Position numbers and translations under genes: made by a program. The notes beneath the pieces are model-generated. The model was given only the letters and a program-made list of their open reading frames with translations. It was not told the origin of the DNA and made no database searches. Shown here in pieces: positions 18,719-27,952 of a DNA stretch of 64,000 nucleotides (the first letter of the stretch is position 1; each line of letters begins with the position of its first letter). Source of the stretch: Arcticibacter svalbardensis MN12-7. GTDB taxonomy: Bacteria > Bacteroidota > Bacteroidia > Sphingobacteriales > Sphingobacteriaceae. The stretch is from assembly GCF_000403135.1 (NCBI RefSeq), contig NZ_AQPN01000116.1, forward strand, positions 1 through 64,000, written 5' to 3'.

Positions 18719-19159
18719 ATGAAAACATCTACCTATATACGGTTTAACTTCAATCTTCTTTTAACGACTTTTTTATTACTAAGCTTTTCTCTAAGTTCAT
18801 GCTCTAAAAAAGTAAGATTTGATACTTCTCAAGTGGTTCCTGCGGCGCAGGGATATGTAAAGATAAGCCGGGATGATAATAAAAATTATGCTATTCAGAT
18901 TGAGATTAAAAATCTCGCAGAGTCCACACGATTACATCCCCCAAAAGCTGCTTACGTGGTTTGGATGGAAACCACTGATAATGGAACAAAAAATCTGGGG
19001 AACTTAAAAAGTTCTAGCGGCTTTTTTACCAGCGGACTTACTGGAACTTTAGAGGCCGTAACTCCTTTTAAACCAAAAAGAGTTTTTATAACTGCTGAAG
19101 ATCGTTCAAATATAAATTACCCTGGAACACAGGCTGTACTCAGTACCAAAACCTTTTAA
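18719..19159 (+). CDS. Hypothetical lipoprotein
   Basis: A 146-residue protein with a lipoprotein signal (LLLSFSLSSCSKK) and a mature beta-rich domain of about 115 residues containing AAYVVWMETTDNGTKNLGNL and KPKRVFITAED. That pattern, a single anchored domain that compares predicted and measured terms, recalls the periplasmic part of anti-sigma-factor-like proteins, but no cytoplasmic domain or sigma gene is present. I do not recognise it further. It is flanked by a repeat-containing gap and a convergent GH15 gene. Confidence 0.7.
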   Translation: MKTSTYIRFNFNLLLTTFLLLSFSLSSCSKKVRFDTSQVVPAAQGYVKISRDDNKNYAIQIEIKNLAESTRLHPPKAAYVVWMETTDNGTKNLGNLKSSSGFFTSGLTGTLEAVTPFKPKRVFITAEDRSNINYPGTQAVLSTKTF

Positions 19160-19227
19160 TATTTTGAGTAAGTAAAAGAGATTAAATGGTAGTTTCCGAG
19201 ATAAACTCATACAAAAAACAGTGCTAT

Positions 19228-21054
19228 TTATTGGGTTTTAACATTTTTATTGCGGCTATCGTTTAGTTGGTTATCCAGATTGTAAGCAGCACTTATCAAG
19301 CCCAGATGAGTGAATGCTTGTGGAAAGTTACCTAAATGTTCACCCTGAAAGCCCAGTTGTTCTGAATATAAACCTAAATGATTGGCATAACCCAGCATTT
19401 TTTCAAAGTACAACCGGGCCTTTTCCAGTTGACCCGCTTTTGACAAACATTCTACATACCAAAATGTGCACATGGAGAAAGTTCCTTCATGACTCACAAA
19501 GCCATCAGAGGCTGCAACTTGGGGTCTGTACCGATATACCAGTGAATCAGATACCAGTTCATTTTCAATTCGATCTAATGTAGAAAGCCATCGGGGATCT
19601 ATAGGACTAATGAAGCGGACAAGTGGCATCAGTAAGGCAGAGGCATCTACAGTTTGTGCACCTGGATACTGCATAAAAGCTTTTTTATCTTCATCCCAGA
19701 AATCAGTATATATACTGTTGAAGATCAGGTCACGTTCTGCTTTCCATTTATCATTTAACGGAAATGAGCGCGTCTCTCCAATTTTTATGGCTCTATCAAA
19801 TGCTACCCAGCACAATAATCTGGAATAAAGAAATTTCTTTCTACCACCTCTAACTTCCCAGATCCCTTCATCGGGCTGATCCCAGTTATCGCTTAACCAA
19901 TCAATATGTTTTTCCAGATTCTTCCAAAAGTCGTAGGATATCGGTTCCCCGTATTTATTGTATAAATATACCGCATCCAAGAGTTCGCCGTATATATCCA
20001 GCTGCAACTGACCATAGGCATTATTACCTATTCGCACTGGAGATGACTTTTTATACCCTTCAAAATGATCCAGGATCTTTTCTTCGAGCTGCCTGTGACC
20101 GTCAACAGCATACATAATACCAAGTCGTTTCCCATGCTCTATATCATGGCAGAGTCTTTCAACCCATTGGATAAATGCTCCAGCTTCCTTCGTATATCCC
20201 AGGCGGATTAGACTATACATAGAAAATGAGGCATCTCTGATCCACGTAAAGCGGTAATCAAAATTGCGTTCAGCACCAATGCTTTCGGGTAAGCTGAACG
20301 TTGCTGCTGCAATTATTGAACCATGGTTATAGGAAGTAAGTAACTTAAGAACTAATGCAGAACGATTCACCATATCCTGCCATCTTCCCTGGTAAGTGGA
20401 TTGTGCCATCCAACTTTTCCAGTAATTAACGGTTTCAAACAGACTCTCTGTAATAAAGGATTCAAAATCTCTATCCGGATCATGTTCCTTTTCCACATGC
20501 TCAAGCAGGAAATCGGCTTTTTGGTTAGGAGCTAAAGTGAAATCAGCAGTTACATCTAAACCGGATACGTGTAAAGGGACAGAGCTTACTAATCTTAAAA
20601 CAGTTTCATTTTCTCCAGTGGAAGTAAAAATCACTTCTGTTTTTGATATCTGCTTTACGGTATGTGTGCTTTTTCCATAATTGAAACGGGGCATACATTT
20701 CATGGAGTACTTTACCTCACCTCGAATAGTAGTTAACCTTCTGATGAGTTCTTTACCGTTATAGAGCTCCTCGACGGGCATAAAGTCTGTAATTTCGGAC
20801 ACGCCATCAGGTGAGAGGAACCGTGTTAACAAAAGATTTGTATCAGGAAGATACAATTGTTTTGTTTTCATCTCTGTGAATATGGGTTTTAATTGGAATG
20901 AACCTCCCTTTTCCTCGTCGAGTAATGCAGCGAAAATACTGGGTGAATCGAAGTTTGGGAAACACATGAAGTCAATGGAACCATTTAACCCAATTAAAGC
21001 TACTGTATTCAGGTCACCTACTATTCCGTAATTTTCAATGGGTTGGTAGCTCAT
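19228..21054 (-). CDS. GH15 family glucoamylase/trehalase-like enzyme
   Basis: A 608-residue protein without signal peptide. It begins YQPIENYGIVGDLNTVALIG with NGSIDFMCFPNFDSPSIFA, the GH15 N-terminal beta-sandwich signature. The (alpha/alpha)6 catalytic barrel has FTWIRDASFSMYSLIRLG, QLQLDIYGELLDAVY and EGTFSMCTFWYVECL. Family members hydrolyse starch ends or trehalose in the cytoplasm. A Cache-like membrane protein gene lies 48 bases upstream on the same strand, so they may be co-transcribed. It is full length, in contrast to the other glycan enzymes in this window. Confidence 0.92.
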   Translation of the reverse strand: MSYQPIENYGIVGDLNTVALIGLNGSIDFMCFPNFDSPSIFAALLDEEKGGSFQLKPIFTEMKTKQLYLPDTNLLLTRFLSPDGVSEITDFMPVEELYNGKELIRRLTTIRGEVKYSMKCMPRFNYGKSTHTVKQISKTEVIFTSTGENETVLRLVSSVPLHVSGLDVTADFTLAPNQKADFLLEHVEKEHDPDRDFESFITESLFETVNYWKSWMAQSTYQGRWQDMVNRSALVLKLLTSYNHGSIIAAATFSLPESIGAERNFDYRFTWIRDASFSMYSLIRLGYTKEAGAFIQWVERLCHDIEHGKRLGIMYAVDGHRQLEEKILDHFEGYKKSSPVRIGNNAYGQLQLDIYGELLDAVYLYNKYGEPISYDFWKNLEKHIDWLSDNWDQPDEGIWEVRGGRKKFLYSRLLCWVAFDRAIKIGETRSFPLNDKWKAERDLIFNSIYTDFWDEDKKAFMQYPGAQTVDASALLMPLVRFISPIDPRWLSTLDRIENELVSDSLVYRYRPQVAASDGFVSHEGTFSMCTFWYVECLSKAGQLEKARLYFEKMLGYANHLGLYSEQLGFQGEHLGNFPQAFTHLGLISAAYNLDNQLNDSRNKNVKTQ

Positions 21055-21102
21055 AGGTATTAATTAAATAAGATTTTGCTTCTCAATGCCTATTTACCTC
21101 AT

Positions 21103-21678
21103 TTATTTTAAGGAGGAAGGTGGAACGGAATATTTTACATAAAGTGTTCCTAAACGGTTATTAAATCCCATTATTGGGCTGGTCATAACCAATACACTAT
21201 CATTCAGATTAACCAGATTAGTTCCGTTGCTTCTGAGATCGGTAGATTTACCTATAGTAGAGAATGGCTTTCCTTCATTTTTCTTATCCGTAGAGGATAC
21301 AATTACTCCTTTATCATTCACCACAACAATGCTCTGAAAGTTCTTTTCTTTGACCATTTCATTCATGTAAAGGTTAACCTGGCTGATGTTGCCTTGCATC
21401 ATTTCGGTTCGGATTGCCCAAACAAATGGCTTAGCTAATAATTTAAGGTGCGCTTCATGAGATTGCACTATTTGGGTATTTGCTTGTTCAGTAAGCGTTT
21501 GCCGATCTTTTGCTGCATTTTTCTTTAAGCTGTTGATCTCTATAGTTTTCCATATAAAAATCCCGGAGAGAAGAACCAAGGCAATAACAATAGTTATTAA
21601 AATACCTTTGGCCTTAGGTGATCCAGATCTGACCTGCACTGATTTTTTGCTTTGTGAATCTTCGTTTGACTTATCCAT
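21103..21678 (-). CDS. Single-pass membrane protein with Cache-like sensor domain
   Basis: A 191-residue protein with a cytoplasmic tail rich in Ser/Lys, one membrane helix at about 24-45 (ILITIVIALVLLSGIFIW), a coiled stretch, and an outer domain with FQSIVVVNDKGVIVSSTDKK and TSPIMGFNNRLGTLYVKYS. These resemble the extracytoplasmic Cache/PAS-like sensor fold of chemoreceptors and histidine kinases, but no output domain follows. It may act with an unlinked partner. A 20-bp palindrome (21761-21780) lies about 85 bases upstream. Confidence 0.65.
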   Translation of the reverse strand: MDKSNEDSQSKKSVQVRSGSPKAKGILITIVIALVLLSGIFIWKTIEINSLKKNAAKDRQTLTEQANTQIVQSHEAHLKLLAKPFVWAIRTEMMQGNISQVNLYMNEMVKEKNFQSIVVVNDKGVIVSSTDKKNEGKPFSTIGKSTDLRSNGTNLVNLNDSVLVMTSPIMGFNNRLGTLYVKYSVPPSSLK

Positions 21679-21760
21679 TGCTATTTAAACACGCTGTTTA
21701 TTCAAATGTTTCTCACAAAGAGATATTCTTATGACATACTAAATAGGGTAGAGTTTTCCT

Positions 21761-21780
21761 GAACTAATATGATTTAGTTC
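21761..21780. promoter_or_regulatory. 20-bp palindrome, possible operator
   Basis: GAACTAATATGATTTAGTTC has 7-base perfect arms (GAACTAA/TTAGTTC) and a 6-base centre. It lies upstream of the Cache-like gene on the minus strand and downstream of the VOC gene. The owner is unknown. Confidence 0.35.
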
Positions 21781-21813
21781 TCTAAAATTCCTTTCCAACA
21801 AATTTTACATTCC

Positions 21814-21861
21814 ATAATGAGTTTTGGAGGAACCTCCTGAGGCTCATCCAAAACTCATTAT
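21814..21861. repeat. 14-bp inverted repeat, hairpin without T tract
   Basis: ATAATGAGTTTTGG pairs perfectly with CCAAAACTCATTAT across 20 bases. It follows the end of the VOC-DoxX-GyrI operon by about 55 bases and might act as a terminator or RNA stabiliser, but there is no U tract on either side. Confidence 0.5.
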
Positions 21862-21916
21862 CTATATTCCTTTGCTCATTTTTTATGCTGATTATAGGCG
21901 TATTATTCCATATATT

Positions 21917-22759
21917 CTAGGCATTTTCCAAATCGGCAATAACCAGTTTTTTCATTTGCATCAGTGCACCCATGACCCTTTGTGCACGTTCTGGTTCTTT
22001 TACTAATTCGCCTAACACTTTAGGGATAATTTGCCAGGATATTCCGTATTTGTCTGTTAGCCAACCACACATCACTTCCTTCCCACCATTAGTAGTAAGC
22101 TCATCCCAATAGGTATCAATTTCCTTTTGTGTATTGCATTCCACAACTAAAGAGATGGCATCATTAAATTCGAAACCATGATCAGCGGAACTGTCCATTG
22201 CCATTAGTATATACTGATTGATGTCAAATTGGGCGTGTTTGATATAATTTGTATTTTCACCTTCGCCTTCACTGTATTTTAAAAAACCCTGAATGGTAGA
22301 ATGGGGAAAAAGTTGGGTATAATAATTAACCGCTTCCTTTGCTTTACCTGCGTGGGATGCCGTAAACATGAAAGTTGGAGTGAATTTCTGAGGTGTATCG
22401 GTTCTACTGCCAGTATATAGTTGCCAGGAGACCCCATATTTATCTTGCACCCATCCATATTTTGCACTCCAATTATAGCTATCCAGTGGCATTAGGGACT
22501 TTCCGCCTTCAATTAATTTTTTCCAGTATTGTTCGGTTTCTTCTGGGGTTTCACTGATGACCATAAACGAAATGGATGGATTGGGTGATGAAGATGGTCC
22601 ATCATTCAGCAACATGAACCGTTGTCCACTCAATTGAATTTGAACTACATAGAAGGAGGTATTTAAAATTTTACCTTCACCAAAGGCGTTGATATAAAAT
22701 TCGGCTGCTTCAGCAGTTTTGCCTTTAATCGTCAGGCAGGGATAGATTGAATTGTTCAT
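21917..22759 (-). CDS. PhnB-like protein with two VOC (glyoxalase-fold) domains
   Basis: A 280-residue cytosolic protein made of two homologous halves. Each starts with a strand and helix like YPCLTIKGKTAEAAEFYINA and TASHAGKAKEAVNYYTQLFP, and ends with a W-x-DKYG(I/V)SWQ motif (WVQDKYGVSWQLY and WLTDKYGISWQII). This is the PhnB/3-demethylubiquinone-methyltransferase-like VOC family; function is unassigned in most members. It overlaps the DoxX-like gene by 4 bases, so it is the last gene of a three-gene operon divergent from an AraC-type regulator. Confidence 0.88.
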   Translation of the reverse strand: MNNSIYPCLTIKGKTAEAAEFYINAFGEGKILNTSFYVVQIQLSGQRFMLLNDGPSSSPNPSISFMVISETPEETEQYWKKLIEGGKSLMPLDSYNWSAKYGWVQDKYGVSWQLYTGSRTDTPQKFTPTFMFTASHAGKAKEAVNYYTQLFPHSTIQGFLKYSEGEGENTNYIKHAQFDINQYILMAMDSSADHGFEFNDAISLVVECNTQKEIDTYWDELTTNGGKEVMCGWLTDKYGISWQIIPKVLGELVKEPERAQRVMGALMQMKKLVIADLENA

Positions 22760-23160
22760 AATTGATTGATTTTATTGAAAACTGTTTCAGAATGGCTCTT
22801 TTTTTGAATTTTATGGTAGTAGATATAGGATACCGCTAATATTGCCAATATAATAATTGGAAAGAATGCCATCATCCCAAATCCATCAATAACAGCATGA
22901 GATACACTTGCAAAAATGAAATCGAAGGTAAATCCGGCGTATGCCCATTCTTTTATGCGGCCTTTAAATACAGGAAGTAAAAGTATGGTAGCACCTGCTA
23001 CTTTAAAACAATTTAGCAACACCCTGAAATAATCGGGATAACCTAAATGCGAAATACCACTTTTCGCTTGCTCCGAACCACCAAATATAGCGGGCATTAC
23101 ACCTTCAAATAAAACGATAAGGATGGTTGCTACCCAATAGATAATTTCATTTATTTTCAT
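22756..23160 (-). CDS. DoxX-like membrane protein
   Basis: A 134-residue protein with four predicted helices, beginning INEIIYWVATILIVLFEGVM. It has DoxX-like marks such as YPDYFRVLLNCFKVAGAT and the FKGRIKEWAYAGFTFDFIF segment. The exact role of DoxX-like proteins is unclear, though some are linked to redox or thiosulfate metabolism. It overlaps both neighbours (14 bases with GyrI-like, 4 with VOC), which indicates translational coupling. Confidence 0.85.
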   Translation of the reverse strand: MKINEIIYWVATILIVLFEGVMPAIFGGSEQAKSGISHLGYPDYFRVLLNCFKVAGATILLLPVFKGRIKEWAYAGFTFDFIFASVSHAVIDGFGMMAFFPIIILAILAVSYIYYHKIQKKSHSETVFNKINQL

Positions 23161-23569
23161 ATTCCTTTGTTTTTACCATACAGCGGCATAGGTTCTGGTT
23201 CAGATACCATTCAATGCAGAATCCGTTTGCTGCGATCCTTTCATCGTGTATCAATGTCTGAAAAGCTGTTCCAATGGCGGGGATATCTTTCATGAAATCA
23301 GGTATATCTATATATAAATATTCGCCTTTTGAAATTGTTTTTGTTTCCAGAGAATGTTTGGCTAATTCTCCTTTTTGTACTTCTTCTGCAGCCGCTTTGT
23401 AAATGATGGATCCATCCTGATCGGGCCATGAAAGACCAAAATAGTTGCGATGGATATCATTAGGAAGCAAACGATGCAAAGTTTCATGTGCCTGCTGGAC
23501 ACCATCGGGGAAAGAGCTTGCTGTAATGCAATGGACTTGTATGTCCTCGGTTAATTGGGTTGTGTTCAT
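23147..23569 (-). CDS. GyrI-like/effector-binding-domain small protein
   Basis: A 140-residue protein that resembles the AraC-type effector-binding (GyrI-like) fold without a DNA-binding domain. It has an N-terminal strand with FPDGVQQAHETLHRLLP, a central FGLSWPDQDGSIIYKAAAEE, a G-x-Y segment ISKGEYLYIDIP, and a C-terminal GFCIEWYLN. Such stand-alone domains bind small hydrophobic molecules. It is the first gene of the operon with DoxX-like and VOC genes, and the divergent GlxA-type regulator probably controls it. Confidence 0.7.
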   Translation of the reverse strand: MNTTQLTEDIQVHCITASSFPDGVQQAHETLHRLLPNDIHRNYFGLSWPDQDGSIIYKAAAEEVQKGELAKHSLETKTISKGEYLYIDIPDFMKDIPAIGTAFQTLIHDERIAANGFCIEWYLNQNLCRCMVKTKEYENK

Positions 23570-23648
23570 TTCATTTGTAATTGATAAAGTAAAAATACAA
23601 TGTCTACCACCCTTTTATCGAGTGTAACAACGACATTAAAGGGGTAAA

Positions 23649-23679
23649 TTGCGACATATCCTTTTTATATTTATCTTGG
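23649..23679 (+). promoter_or_regulatory. Promoter for the GlxA-type regulator
   Basis: TTG (23649-23651), a 20-base spacer, then TATCTTGG (23672-23679), one base off TAnnTTTG. The predicted start is near 23686, about 35 bases before the ATG. Confidence 0.55.
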
Positions 23680-23720
23680 TATAAGATAGCGCATTTTTTA
23701 ACCAGTATAGGCATTCTACT

Positions 23721-24704
23721 ATGATTAAAGTTTCTGTATATGTACCCGAAAGTTCGGTAATAGAATCGGTTACGCCCCCATATCGTGTATTTAATAGCGC
23801 CAATGAGTTTTTACAATCGATGGGCAAAGAGCCTTTGTTTGATGTTGAGTTTGTAGGACTGACCAGAAATGTAAAAGTGCTGGATGGTGAATATACCGTT
23901 ACAGTAAAACGTTTATTGAGTGAGGTAGATGAAACTGATCTGTTTATCATTCCTGCATTATTGGGTGACATGGGTAAAGCTGTAGCATTGAACAAAGCCG
24001 CCATTCCTTACATACAAGAACTGCATAAGAAAGGAGCTGAAGTAGCATCTCTTTGTCTGGGTGCCTTTTTATTAGGCGCTACAGGTTTGTTAGATGGAAA
24101 AAAATGTTCCACACACTGGGCTTATTATAATGAGTTTAGATGTATGTATAAGAATATCGAAGTGGTTGATGGTACGATCATTACCGATGAGGGGAGTATT
24201 TATTCGAGTGGAGGTGCTAATTCAATCTGGAATTTGTTGTTATACATCCTTGAAAAATACACGAACAGGGAAATAGCCATATTGGTAGCTAAATTTTTTG
24301 CTATTGATATTGACAGGGACAGTCAAAATGCCTTTGCAATTTTCAAAGGGCAAAAGGCACATGCTGATGAAGCGATAAAAAAGGCGCAGGACTATATTGA
24401 ACAAAATATTGAGGGAAGGATCAGTATTAGCGAACTGGCTGATATCGTAGTGATTAGCCGCCGGAGTTTTGAACGACGCTTTAAAATAGCTACTAACAAT
24501 TCGGTATTGGAATATATACAGCGCATTAAAATTGAAGCTGCTAAAAGGAGCTTTGAAAAAAGTCGCAAGAATATTAATGAAGTTATGTATGATGTGGGTT
24601 ATACGGATATAAAAGCTTTCCGGACAACCTTTAAAAAAGTAACGGGTTTGACACCTAATGAATATAGAAACAAGTATAATTTAATGCGCGTATTAGCAAA
24701 TTAA
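23721..24704 (+). CDS. GlxA-family AraC transcriptional regulator
   Basis: A 327-residue protein with an N-terminal DJ-1/PfpI-like domain (about 1-190). The nucleophile-elbow Cys is in VASLCLGAFLLGATGLLDG and CSTHW follows. The C-terminal AraC HTH (about 225-327) includes ISISELADIVVISRRSFERR, the IKIEAAKR helix and VGYTDIKAFRTTFKKVTGLT. Family knowledge: GlxA-type regulators control nearby genes in response to unknown small molecules. It is divergent from the GyrI-DoxX-VOC operon across 151 bases, so it is the likely regulator of that operon. Confidence 0.92.
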   Translation: MIKVSVYVPESSVIESVTPPYRVFNSANEFLQSMGKEPLFDVEFVGLTRNVKVLDGEYTVTVKRLLSEVDETDLFIIPALLGDMGKAVALNKAAIPYIQELHKKGAEVASLCLGAFLLGATGLLDGKKCSTHWAYYNEFRCMYKNIEVVDGTIITDEGSIYSSGGANSIWNLLLYILEKYTNREIAILVAKFFAIDIDRDSQNAFAIFKGQKAHADEAIKKAQDYIEQNIEGRISISELADIVVISRRSFERRFKIATNNSVLEYIQRIKIEAAKRSFEKSRKNINEVMYDVGYTDIKAFRTTFKKVTGLTPNEYRNKYNLMRVLAN

Positions 24705-24939
24705 TCCTGTTCTCATAAAAGGGTTAGTTTTAGGATTTAATGTTTATTTAAGACTATTTAGCGAAATATTGAGAGGTAATGAAAGCTTTAAGATTTTCAT
24801 TTTACCTATTTTCATGTTAATTAAACCAATGTATCAACTTGATGATAAATATTCCCATAATGGAGACTGGCAACGTTCCCATTTTCGACCTGCTATAAGG
24901 CTGCGGGAACCAACATGTATGCAAATAAAACAAAAAGAA

Positions 24940-24966
24940 ACTGTTTTGGGGACAGCCCCTTTTTAC
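24940..24966. repeat. Half copy of the GGGGCTGT hairpin repeat
   Basis: GGGGACAGCCCCTTTTTAC resembles the right half of the repeats at 778-820 and 5012-5048. The left half is altered to AAACTGTTTT. It is in the long gap after the GlxA-type gene and could serve as its terminator. Confidence 0.45.
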
Positions 24967-25049
24967 TTGTGTAAATATGTTCTTAATATATGGTTACTAG
25001 AAAAATTCCTTTGGAACCAATCATTTATTTGAAGCTAAATCAGCGTATG

Positions 25050-25319
25050 TTAAAGTACCAGAAATACACTGATACTCAATTCATTAGTCAGTCCAGCACT
25101 AAAATTATGATTTGTTGTTTTTTCATAAGCTAACGCGGCGCTTTTTTGGTATTGGTATGAAATATTTGCCAGATCAGCTGATCTATCGAGTCGCTTAACT
25201 GGAAAGAATTCGATGCCCATATTTAATCCTTTTGAAAAGCATTTACTTTTTGGATCATATTCTGAATCCGTTTCCTTTATTGCGATTAATAATTCGTAAA
25301 AATTAAGATAGAGAGTTTA
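25050..25319 (-). pseudogene. Open frame without start, possible gene remnant
   Basis: The minus strand carries an 88-codon open stretch with no upstream ATG. It includes FYELLIAIKETDSEYDPKSK, GLNMGIEFFPVKRLDRSADL, ANISYQYQKSAALAYEK and NHNFSAGLTNELSISVFLVL. The amphipathic, aromatic-ending tail looks like the last strand of an outer-membrane barrel. A frame this long is unlikely by chance in such AT-rich DNA. I cannot name the family. Confidence 0.3.
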
Positions 25320-25484
25320 TATCATTTTTAACCCTATCATAAAAATTGGAAGTATTCATAAACAAATGATTTAGTAACTCTAAAGATGCAAAAGGAGGAT
25401 ATAAATTATAAGAAACTTAAAGATTACTGTAATTTTGGCCAAATAGCAGAAAACAGGCAAACCTCTATTGCATAAAATAGCAGT

Positions 25485-25516
25485 TTTGTTCGTTATAATG
25501 GTTTTAACAAATTTTG
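25485..25516 (+). promoter_or_regulatory. Promoter for the DPP-IV gene
   Basis: TTTG (25485-25488), a 20-base spacer, then AAATTTTG (25509-25516), 7 of 8 to TAnnTTTG. The predicted start is near 25523. Confidence 0.5.
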
Positions 25517-25565
25517 AAAGCATTTAATACATAAAAAGCAAATTTTGAAATACACATACTCACAG

Positions 25566-27761
25566 ATGCCCATCATTAAGACTTCTTATTTAACGTTATT
25601 CTTTGTTGTTTTTATTTTTTATTGTGCTAATGCGCAATTTGGTCAAAAAACTCAGTGGACAAAGGATGGATACGGCTTTTACAGTATTTCAGGAAACGAA
25701 ATCGTACAAAGGGACGTAAAAGATCCTTCAAAACAGATAACAGTACTGAATAACCTGATGCTGACGCCTACAGGTAGCTCAATTCCTCTTCAGGTTCGGC
25801 GTTTTCAGTTTTCTAAAGACGAAAACAAAATCCTAATTCATACCAATACAAAAAAAGTATGGCGTTATGATACACGTGGTGATTATTGGGTATATGACCG
25901 GACAGCGAAAACACTGAAAAAGTTAGGGGATTCTCGTCCTGAATCCTCTCTTATGTTCGCTAAGTTTTCTCCCGATGGTACAAAAGCGGCTTATGTAAGC
26001 GGACATAACCTTTTTACAGAAGAGCTTAGTACAGGAACGATTAAACAGCTTACACAGGATGGAACGGATCGAATGATCAATGGTACATTTGATTGGGCCT
26101 ATGAAGAAGAGTTTGGCTGCAGGGATGGATTTCGTTGGTCAGCAGACGGTGAAAAGATTGCTTACTGGAAGATAGATGCCCGTAGCATTCGAAATTACCT
26201 GATGCTGAATACGACCGATTCTACATATTCATTCACCATCCCGGTCGAATATCCAAAAGCGGGTGAAGATCCAAGTGCCTGCAGGTTGGCAGTAGTTGAT
26301 GTGAATACAGGAAAATCTACACTGATGAATGTTCCCGGAGATCCTATTCAGCACTATATCCCTAGAATGGAATGGAGCTCCAATTCAAATCAGCTTATTA
26401 TTCAGCAGCTAAACCGTAAACAGAATGAAAGCCGGATCTTGTTGTGCAATGCAACAGATGGTTCTTCAAAAGTGATTTATACTGAAAGAGACGCTGCATG
26501 GATTGATATTAAATCACGATGGAGTGCCGATGATCCTACTGGTTGGGAATGGATCAATAAAGGAAAAGAATTTATCTGGGTAAGTGAGAAAGATGGATGG
26601 AGACATCTTTACCGCGTAAACCTGGCAGGCAAAGAAACCCTGATCACTAAAGGTAATTTTGACGTAATCACCATTAGTCTGATAGATGAAAAAGCTGGAT
26701 ATGTTTATTTCATGGCTTCACCTGATAATGCAACTCAAGATTACTTATATCGGATAAGTCTTTCCGGTGGTAAAGCAACACGTATTAGTCCGGCTTCCCA
26801 ATCAGGAACTCATAAGTATGATGTATCCCCTAATGGCAAAATTTCACTTCACTCCTTCAGTAATACCAGCATGAGCACTACCGCTCAGGTTGTCAGTTTG
26901 CCTGAACACCGGGAACTTTTAAGTGGAAATACGACAACAAGTACTAATCTGGCGAAAACAGAGTTTTTTAAAGTCAAAACTGTTGATGGTGTAGAAATGG
27001 ATGGCTGGATGGTTAAGCCGCTTAACTTTGATCCTAAAAAGAAATATCCGGTATTGTTTTATGTGTATGGAGAACCGGCATCTCAAACAGTAACGGATCG
27101 CTTTGGTACTGGTTTGAACAGAGAATATGTAGGAGATATGGCAGCTGACGGATATATTTACATGTCCATTGAAAACCGTGGCGCTCCTGCACCTAAAGGC
27201 AGAGAATGGCGCAAATCTATTTATCGGAAAATAGGAATGCAAAATATTCGTGACCAGGCAATGGCTGCAAAAGAGATTTTGAAATGGCCTTTTGTTGATG
27301 CACAACGAATTGCAGTATGGGGATGGAGCGGAGGTGGATCTTCTACGCTGAACTTAATGTTTCAATATCCAGATATTTACCAAACCGGGATTGCTGTCGC
27401 TGCTGTAGGAAATCAGCTCATGTATGATAACATCTACCAGGAACGGTATATGGGCCTTCCTCAGGAAAACAAAGAAGACTTTATAAATGGCTCACCGATT
27501 ACACATGCAAAAAACCTGAAAGGCAATCTCTTATATGTTCATGGTACGGGTGATGATAATGTGCATTACCAGAATGCAGAAATGTTAATCAATGAATTGG
27601 TTAAGAATAAAAAACAGTTTAGTTTAATGTCTTACCCCAACCGTTCTCATTCCATAAATGAAGGAGATGGAACTTCTGAGCATCTGGCAGAATTATTTAC
27701 ACGTTTTTTAAAGGAACACTGTCCTCCTGGTGCCCGTGCTGTTAGTATCGAACATTTGTAA
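25566..27761 (+). CDS. Dipeptidyl peptidase IV, S9B family
   Basis: About 731 residues from ATG 25566; the longest frame starts seven codons earlier at TTG, but the ATG gives a cleaner signal peptide ending CANAQ. An N-terminal beta-propeller contains FDWAYEEEFGCRDGFRWS with the Glu pair (EE) that binds the substrate amino terminus. The C-terminal alpha/beta-hydrolase domain has the nucleophile Ser in WGWSGGGSST, the Asp in HGTGDDNVH and the His in PNRSHSI. It removes X-Pro or X-Ala dipeptides from peptides in the periplasm. A metallopeptidase gene follows, which suits peptide scavenging. Confidence 0.94.
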   Translation: MPIIKTSYLTLFFVVFIFYCANAQFGQKTQWTKDGYGFYSISGNEIVQRDVKDPSKQITVLNNLMLTPTGSSIPLQVRRFQFSKDENKILIHTNTKKVWRYDTRGDYWVYDRTAKTLKKLGDSRPESSLMFAKFSPDGTKAAYVSGHNLFTEELSTGTIKQLTQDGTDRMINGTFDWAYEEEFGCRDGFRWSADGEKIAYWKIDARSIRNYLMLNTTDSTYSFTIPVEYPKAGEDPSACRLAVVDVNTGKSTLMNVPGDPIQHYIPRMEWSSNSNQLIIQQLNRKQNESRILLCNATDGSSKVIYTERDAAWIDIKSRWSADDPTGWEWINKGKEFIWVSEKDGWRHLYRVNLAGKETLITKGNFDVITISLIDEKAGYVYFMASPDNATQDYLYRISLSGGKATRISPASQSGTHKYDVSPNGKISLHSFSNTSMSTTAQVVSLPEHRELLSGNTTTSTNLAKTEFFKVKTVDGVEMDGWMVKPLNFDPKKKYPVLFYVYGEPASQTVTDRFGTGLNREYVGDMAADGYIYMSIENRGAPAPKGREWRKSIYRKIGMQNIRDQAMAAKEILKWPFVDAQRIAVWGWSGGGSSTLNLMFQYPDIYQTGIAVAAVGNQLMYDNIYQERYMGLPQENKEDFINGSPITHAKNLKGNLLYVHGTGDDNVHYQNAEMLINELVKNKKQFSLMSYPNRSHSINEGDGTSEHLAELFTRFLKEHCPPGARAVSIEHL

Positions 27762-27768
27762 TTTCCAT

Positions 27769-27807
27769 ACCCTAAATCAAGCGATAATTGAGATCTTGAT
27801 TTAGGGT
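27769..27807 (+). terminator. Hairpin after the DPP-IV gene
   Basis: ACCCTAAATCAAG pairs perfectly with CTTGATTTAGGGT around 13 bases, 8 bases past the stop. The T tract is weak (ACACATTTTG), so termination may be partial. Confidence 0.6.
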
Positions 27808-27820
27808 ACACATTTTGTTG

Positions 27821-27851
27821 TTTGAAATCAATAAAAACTAGTATATTTTTG
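27821..27851 (+). promoter_or_regulatory. Promoter for the first M1-type peptidase
   Basis: TTTG (27821-27824), a 19-base spacer and TATTTTTG (27844-27851) match the Bacteroidota consensus without mismatch. The predicted start near 27858 leaves a leader of about 95 bases. Confidence 0.7.
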
Positions 27852-27952
27852 AAATAATAAAATTCTAATTGTTAAAAGAACCCGATTAATAGAGGGTCTT
27901 GTTTGCATTTATTTAATTTCTGAGAATACGCGGTTTTTAATACCTATTTATC

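Noticed and set aside
24769-25032. 87-codon frame after the GlxA-type gene
   Set aside because: It runs through the half hairpin repeat, has no recognisable domain and mixed composition; chance frame in a gene gap.
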